Source of the DNA: Megalopta genalis | Taxonomy: Eukaryota; Arthropoda; Insecta; Hymenoptera; Halictidae | Assembly (NCBI RefSeq): GCF_051020955.1 | Contig: NW_027476971.1 | Location: forward strand, 49,593-113,592 | DNA length: 64,000 bases | Direction: 5' to 3' | Shown: positions 59,466 through 64,000 of the stretch, in pieces | Numbering within the stretch: the stretch's first letter is position 1 | Layout of the letters: each line of letters begins with the position of its first letter | Made by a program: the position numbers and the translations under genes | Notes under the pieces: model-generated | What the model saw: only the letters and a program-made list of their open reading frames with translations | Told to the model about the DNA's origin: nothing | The model's database searches: none

Positions 59466-62400
59466 CTTGGATTTGAAGCTAATTCGTTTGTTTCGTCTGC
59501 ATATAAAGCTATTTCACTTATATTGCAAGTATCTGCAGCTAAATCATTTGCTTCGCATTGATTTAAAGCTAAACCTACTACATCGCATTGATTTGCTGCT
59601 AAATCATGTGTTTCGCATGGATTTGAAGCTAACTCGTTTCTTTCGTCTGCATTTGAAACTATGTCACTTATATCGCATGTATCTGAAGCTAAATCATTGG
59701 TGTCGCATGGATTTGAAGCTACACCTTCTACATCGCATTGATTTGCTGCTAAATCATGTGTTCGCTTGGATTTGAAGCTAATTCGTTTGTTTCGTCTGCA
59801 TATAAAGCTATTTCACTTATATTGCAAGTATCTGCAGCTAAATCATTGGCTTCGCATGGATTTAAGCTAAACCTACTACATCGCATTGATTTGCTGCTAA
59901 ATAATGTGTTTCGCATGGATTTGAAGCTAACTCGTTTCTTTCGTCTGCATTTGAAACTATGTCACTCATATCGCATGTATCTGAAGCTAAATCATTGGTA
60001 TCGCATGGATTTGAAGCTACACCTTCTACATCGCATTGATTTGCTGCTAAATCATGTGTTTCGCATGGATTTGAAGCTAATTCGTTTGTTTCGTCTGCAT
60101 ATAAAGCTATGTCACTTATATCGCAAGTATCTGAAGCTAAATCATTGGTTTTGCATGGATTTGAAGCTAAACCTTCTACATCGCATTGATTTGCTGCTAA
60201 ATCATGTGTATCGCATGGATTTTGAAGGTAACTCGATTGCTTCGTCTGTATTTTAAGCTATATCACTTATATCCCAAATGTTTGAAGCTAAATCATTTGT
60301 TTCGTGTGGATTTGAAGCTAAACCTTCTACATCGCATTGATTTGCTGCTAAATCATGTGTTTCGCATGGATTTAAGCTAACTCGTTTGTTTCGTCTGCAT
60401 TTGAAACTATGTCACTTATATCGCAACTATCAGAAGCTATATTATTGGTTTCGCATGGATTTGAAGCTAAACCTTCTACATCGCATTGATTTGCAGCTAA
60501 ATCATGTGTTTCGCATGGATTTGAAGCTAATTCGTTTGTTTCGTCTGCATATAAAGCTATGTCACTTATATCGCAAGTATCTGAAGCTAAATCATTGGTT
60601 TCGCATGGATTTGAAGCTAAACCTTCTACATCGCATTGATTTGCTGCTAAATCATGTGTATCGCATGGATTTTGAAGGTAACTCGATTGCTTCGTCTGCA
60701 TTTTAAGCTATATCACTTATATCCCAAATGTTTGAAGCTAAATCATTTGTTTCGCGTGGATTTGAAGCTAAACCTTCTACATCGCACTGATTTGCTGCTA
60801 AATCATGTGTTTCGCATGGTTTTAAGCTATCTCGTTTGTTTCGTCTGCATTTGAAACTATGTCACTTATATCGCAACTATCTGAAGCTAAATCATTGGTT
60901 TCGCATGGATTTGAAGCTATACCTTCTACATCGCATTGATTTGCTGCTAAATCATGTGTTTCGCATGGAATTAAGCTAACTCGTTTGTTTCGTCTGCATT
61001 TCACACTATGTCACTTATATCTTCACACTATGTCACTTATATCGCAAGTATCTGAAGCTAAATCATTGGTTTCGCATGGATTTGAAGCTAAACTTTCTAC
61101 ATCGCATTGATTTGTAGCTAAATCATGTGTTTCGCATGAATTTGAATCTAACTCGTCTCTTTCGTCTGCATTTGAAACTATGTCACTTATATAGCAAGTA
61201 TCTGGAGCTAAATCATTGGTTTCGGATGGATTTGAAGCTAATCCTTCTACATCGCATTGATTTGCTGCTAAATCATTTGTTTCGCATGGATTTTAAGCTA
61301 ACTCGTTTGTTTCGTCTGCATTTGAAGCTAAACCTTCTACATCGCATTGATTTGCTGCTAAATCATTTGTTTCGCATGGATTTGAAGCTAAACCTTCTAC
61401 ATCGCATTGATTTGCTGCTAAATCATGTGTTTCGCATGGATTTAAGTTAACTCGTTTGTTTAGGCTGCATTTGAAACTATGTCACTTATATCGCAAGTAT
61501 CTTAAGTTAAATCATTGGTTTCGCATGGTTTGAAGTTAAACCTTCTACATCGCATTTATTTGCAGCTAAATCATGTGTTTCGCATGGATTTGAAGCTAAT
61601 TCGTTTGTTTCGTCTGCATATAAGGCTATGTCACTTATATCGAAAGTATCTGAAGCTAAATCATTGGTTTCGCATGGATTTGAAGCTAAACCTTCTACAT
61701 CGCATTGATTTGCTGCTAAATCATGTGTTTCGCATGGATTTAAGCTAACTCGGTTGTTTCGTCTGCATTTGAAACTATGTCACTTATATCGCAAGTATCT
61801 GAAGCTAAATCATTGGTTTCGCATGGATTTGAAGCTAAACCTTCTACATCGCATTGATTTGCTGCTAAATCATGTGTATCGCATGGATTTTGAACGTAAC
61901 TCGATTGCTTCGTCTGCATTTTAAGCTATATCACTTATATCCCAAATGTTTGAAGCTAAATCATGTGTTTCGCATGGATTTAAGCTAACTCGTTTGTTTC
62001 GTCTGCATTTGAAACTATGTCACTTATATCGCAAGTATCAGAAGCTATATCATTGGTTTCGCATGGATTTGAAGCTAAACCTTCTACGTCGCATTGATTT
62101 GCTGCTAAATCATGTGTTTCGCATAGATTTAAGTTAACTCGTTTGTTTCGTCTGCATATAAAGCTATGTCACTTATATTGCAAGTATCTGAAGCTAAATC
62201 ATTGGCTTCGCATGGTTTTGCAGCTAAATCTTCTACATCGCATTGATTTGCTGCTAAATCATGTGTTTCGCTTGGATTTGAAGCTAAATCGTTTGTTTCG
62301 TCTGCATTTCAAACTATGTCACTTATATCGCAAGTATCAGAAGCTATATCATTGGTTTCGCATGGATTTGAAGCTAAACCTTCTACATCGCATTGATTTG

Positions 62401-64000
62401 CTGCTAAATCATGTGTTTCGCATGGATTTGAAGCTATTTCGTTTGTTTCGTCTGCATATAAAGCTATGTCACTTATATCGCAAGTATCTGAAGCTAAATC
62501 ATTGGTTTCGCATGGATTTGAAGCTAAACCTTCTACATCGCATTGATTTGCTGCTAAATCATGTGTTTCGCATGGATTTAAGCTAACTCGTTTGTTTCGT
62601 CTGCATTTGAAACTATGTCACTTATATCGCAAGTATCAGAAGCTATATCATTGGTTTCGCATGGATTTGAAGCTAAACCTTCTACGTCGCATTGATTTGC
62701 TGCTAAATCATGTGTTTCGCATGGATTTAAGCTATCTCGTTTGTTTCGTCTGCATTTCACACTATGTCACTTATATCGCAAGTATCTGAAGCTAAATCAT
62801 TGGTTTCGCATGGATTTGAAGCTAAACTTTCTACATCGCATTGATTTGTAGCTAAATCATGTGTTTCGCATGAATTTGAAGCTAACTCGTCTCTTTCGTC
62901 AGCATTTGAAACTATGTCACTTATATCGTAAGTATCTGGAGCTAAATCATTGGTTTCGCATGGATTTGAAGCTAAACCTTCTACATCGCATTGATTTGCT
63001 GCTAAATCATTTGTTTCGCATGGATTTTAAGCTAACTCGTTTGTTTCGTCTGCATTTGAATCTATGTCACTTACATCGCAAGTATCTGAAGCTAAATCAT
63101 TGGTTTCGCATGGATTTGAAGCTAAACCTTCTACATCGCATTGATTTGCTGCTAAATCATGTGTTTCGCTTGGATTTGAAGCTAATTCGTTTGTTTCGTC
63201 TGCATATAAAGCTATTTCACTTATATTGCAAGTATCTGCAGCTAAATCATTGGCTTCGCATGGATTTAAAGCTAAACCTACTACATCGCATTGATTTGCT
63301 GCTAAATAATGTGTTTCGCATGGATTTGAAGCTAACTCGTTTCTTTCGTCTGCATTTGAAACTATGTCACTCATATCGCATGTATCTGAAGCTAAATCAT
63401 TGGTACGCATGGATTTGAAGCTACACCTTCTACATCGCATTGATTTGCTGCTAAATCATGTGTTTCGCATGGATTTGAAGCTAATTCGTTTGTTTCGTCT
63501 GCATTTTAAGCTATATCACTTATATCCCAAATGTTTGAAGCTAAATCATTTGTTTCGCATGGATTTGAAGCTAAACCTTCTACATCGCATTGATTTGCTG
63601 CTAAATCATGTGTTTCGCATGGATTTAAGCTAACTCGTTTGTTTCGTCTGCATTTGAAACTATGTCACTTATATCGCAAGTATCAGAAGCTATATCATTG
63701 GTTTCGCATGGATTTGAAGCTAAACCTTCTACGTCGCATTGATTTGCTGCTAAATCATGTGTTTCGCATGGATTTAAGCTATCTCGTTTGTTTCGTCTGC
63801 ATTTGAAACTATGTCACTTATATCGCAACTATCTGAAGCTAAATCATTGGTTTCGCATGGATTTGAAGCTAAACCTTCTACATCTCATTGATTTGCTGCT
63901 AAATCATGTGTTTCGCATGGATTTAAGCTAACTCGTTTGTTTCGTCTGCATTTCAAACTATGTCACTTATATCGCAAGTATCTGAAGCTAAATCATTGGT
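59466..64000. repeat. Satellite A, right array
   Basis: From about 59,466 the repeat returns to the 150-bp five-module type, starting TTGGATTTGAAGCTAATTCG directly after B sequence AAAATGTTCATTTCGC. About 30 unit-equivalents follow to the window edge. Units here share with the left array both the canonical modules and the GGATTTTGAAGGTAACTCG variant (near 60,222, 60,670, 61,890). Some units lack a base in the third module (GGATTTAAGC for GGATTTGAAGC). It contains a small local repetition near 61,000-61,040 (CACACTATGTCACTTATATC twice). No gene is seen. Confidence 0.95.

Noticed and set aside
1..64000. CRISPR-like appearance of regular ~30-bp repeats
   Set aside because: There are no unique spacers; modules are contiguous diverged copies of each other, and the retroelement is eukaryotic.
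1..64000. tRNA, rRNA or telomeric repeats
   Set aside because: No cloverleaf box A/B pairs, rRNA core motifs or TTAGG-type runs were recognised on reading.

Overview
The window is almost entirely tandemly repeated satellite DNA interrupted by one LTR retrotransposon. It carries no ordinary host gene that I can support. It looks like pericentromeric or other constitutive heterochromatin of an arthropod, most likely an insect. The retroelement is a Ty3/gypsy element of the insect errantivirus-like kind, with an Env that resembles the chuvirus-type glycoproteins known from arthropods. The species cannot be named from the sequence. Retained CpG in the satellites fits a lineage with little repeat methylation, such as Hymenoptera, but that is a guess.

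Layout: satellite A occupies 1 to about 9,750 and about 59,466 to 64,000. Its unit is a 150-bp higher-order repeat (HOR) of five diverged 30-bp modules. Satellite B occupies about 9,751-10,119 and 20,412 to about 59,465, so it is nested inside A. Its unit is 163 bp, made of five modules of 43, 31, 30, 30 and 29 bp. Both families descend from one ~30-bp ancestral module, and B is further organised in kilobase-scale duplicated blocks. The two A/B borders fall in the same B module.

A complete but damaged element lies at 10,120-20,411, on the minus strand, inserted into an AAGCTT site of satellite B. It has two 1,386-bp LTRs (TG...CA ends, about 0.8% apart by eye), a 4-bp target duplication (AAGC), a primer-binding site, gag, a protease frame reached by an apparent -1 ribosomal frameshift, RT-RNase H-integrase, env, and a polypurine tract. 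Gag (480 aa) and Env (628 aa) are open from start to stop. Pol has a stop codon just before the YLDD box and two frame changes. Integrase and Env are in one uninterrupted frame across a 16-nt homopolymer.

How the parts relate: gag, pro, pol and env would be read from one transcript starting in the right LTR. Gag forms the particle, protease cleaves it, RT/RNase H copies the RNA, integrase inserts the DNA, and Env is a predicted membrane fusion glycoprotein. This copy should be unable to make full RT. The satellites have no evident coding role. Their long open frames on both strands follow from unit lengths that are multiples of three. Their A/T triplets recur about every 10 bp, which suggests a structural role in chromatin. 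Many single-base indels in B at 28-43 kb may be assembly errors, and that caution also applies to the frame changes in pol.
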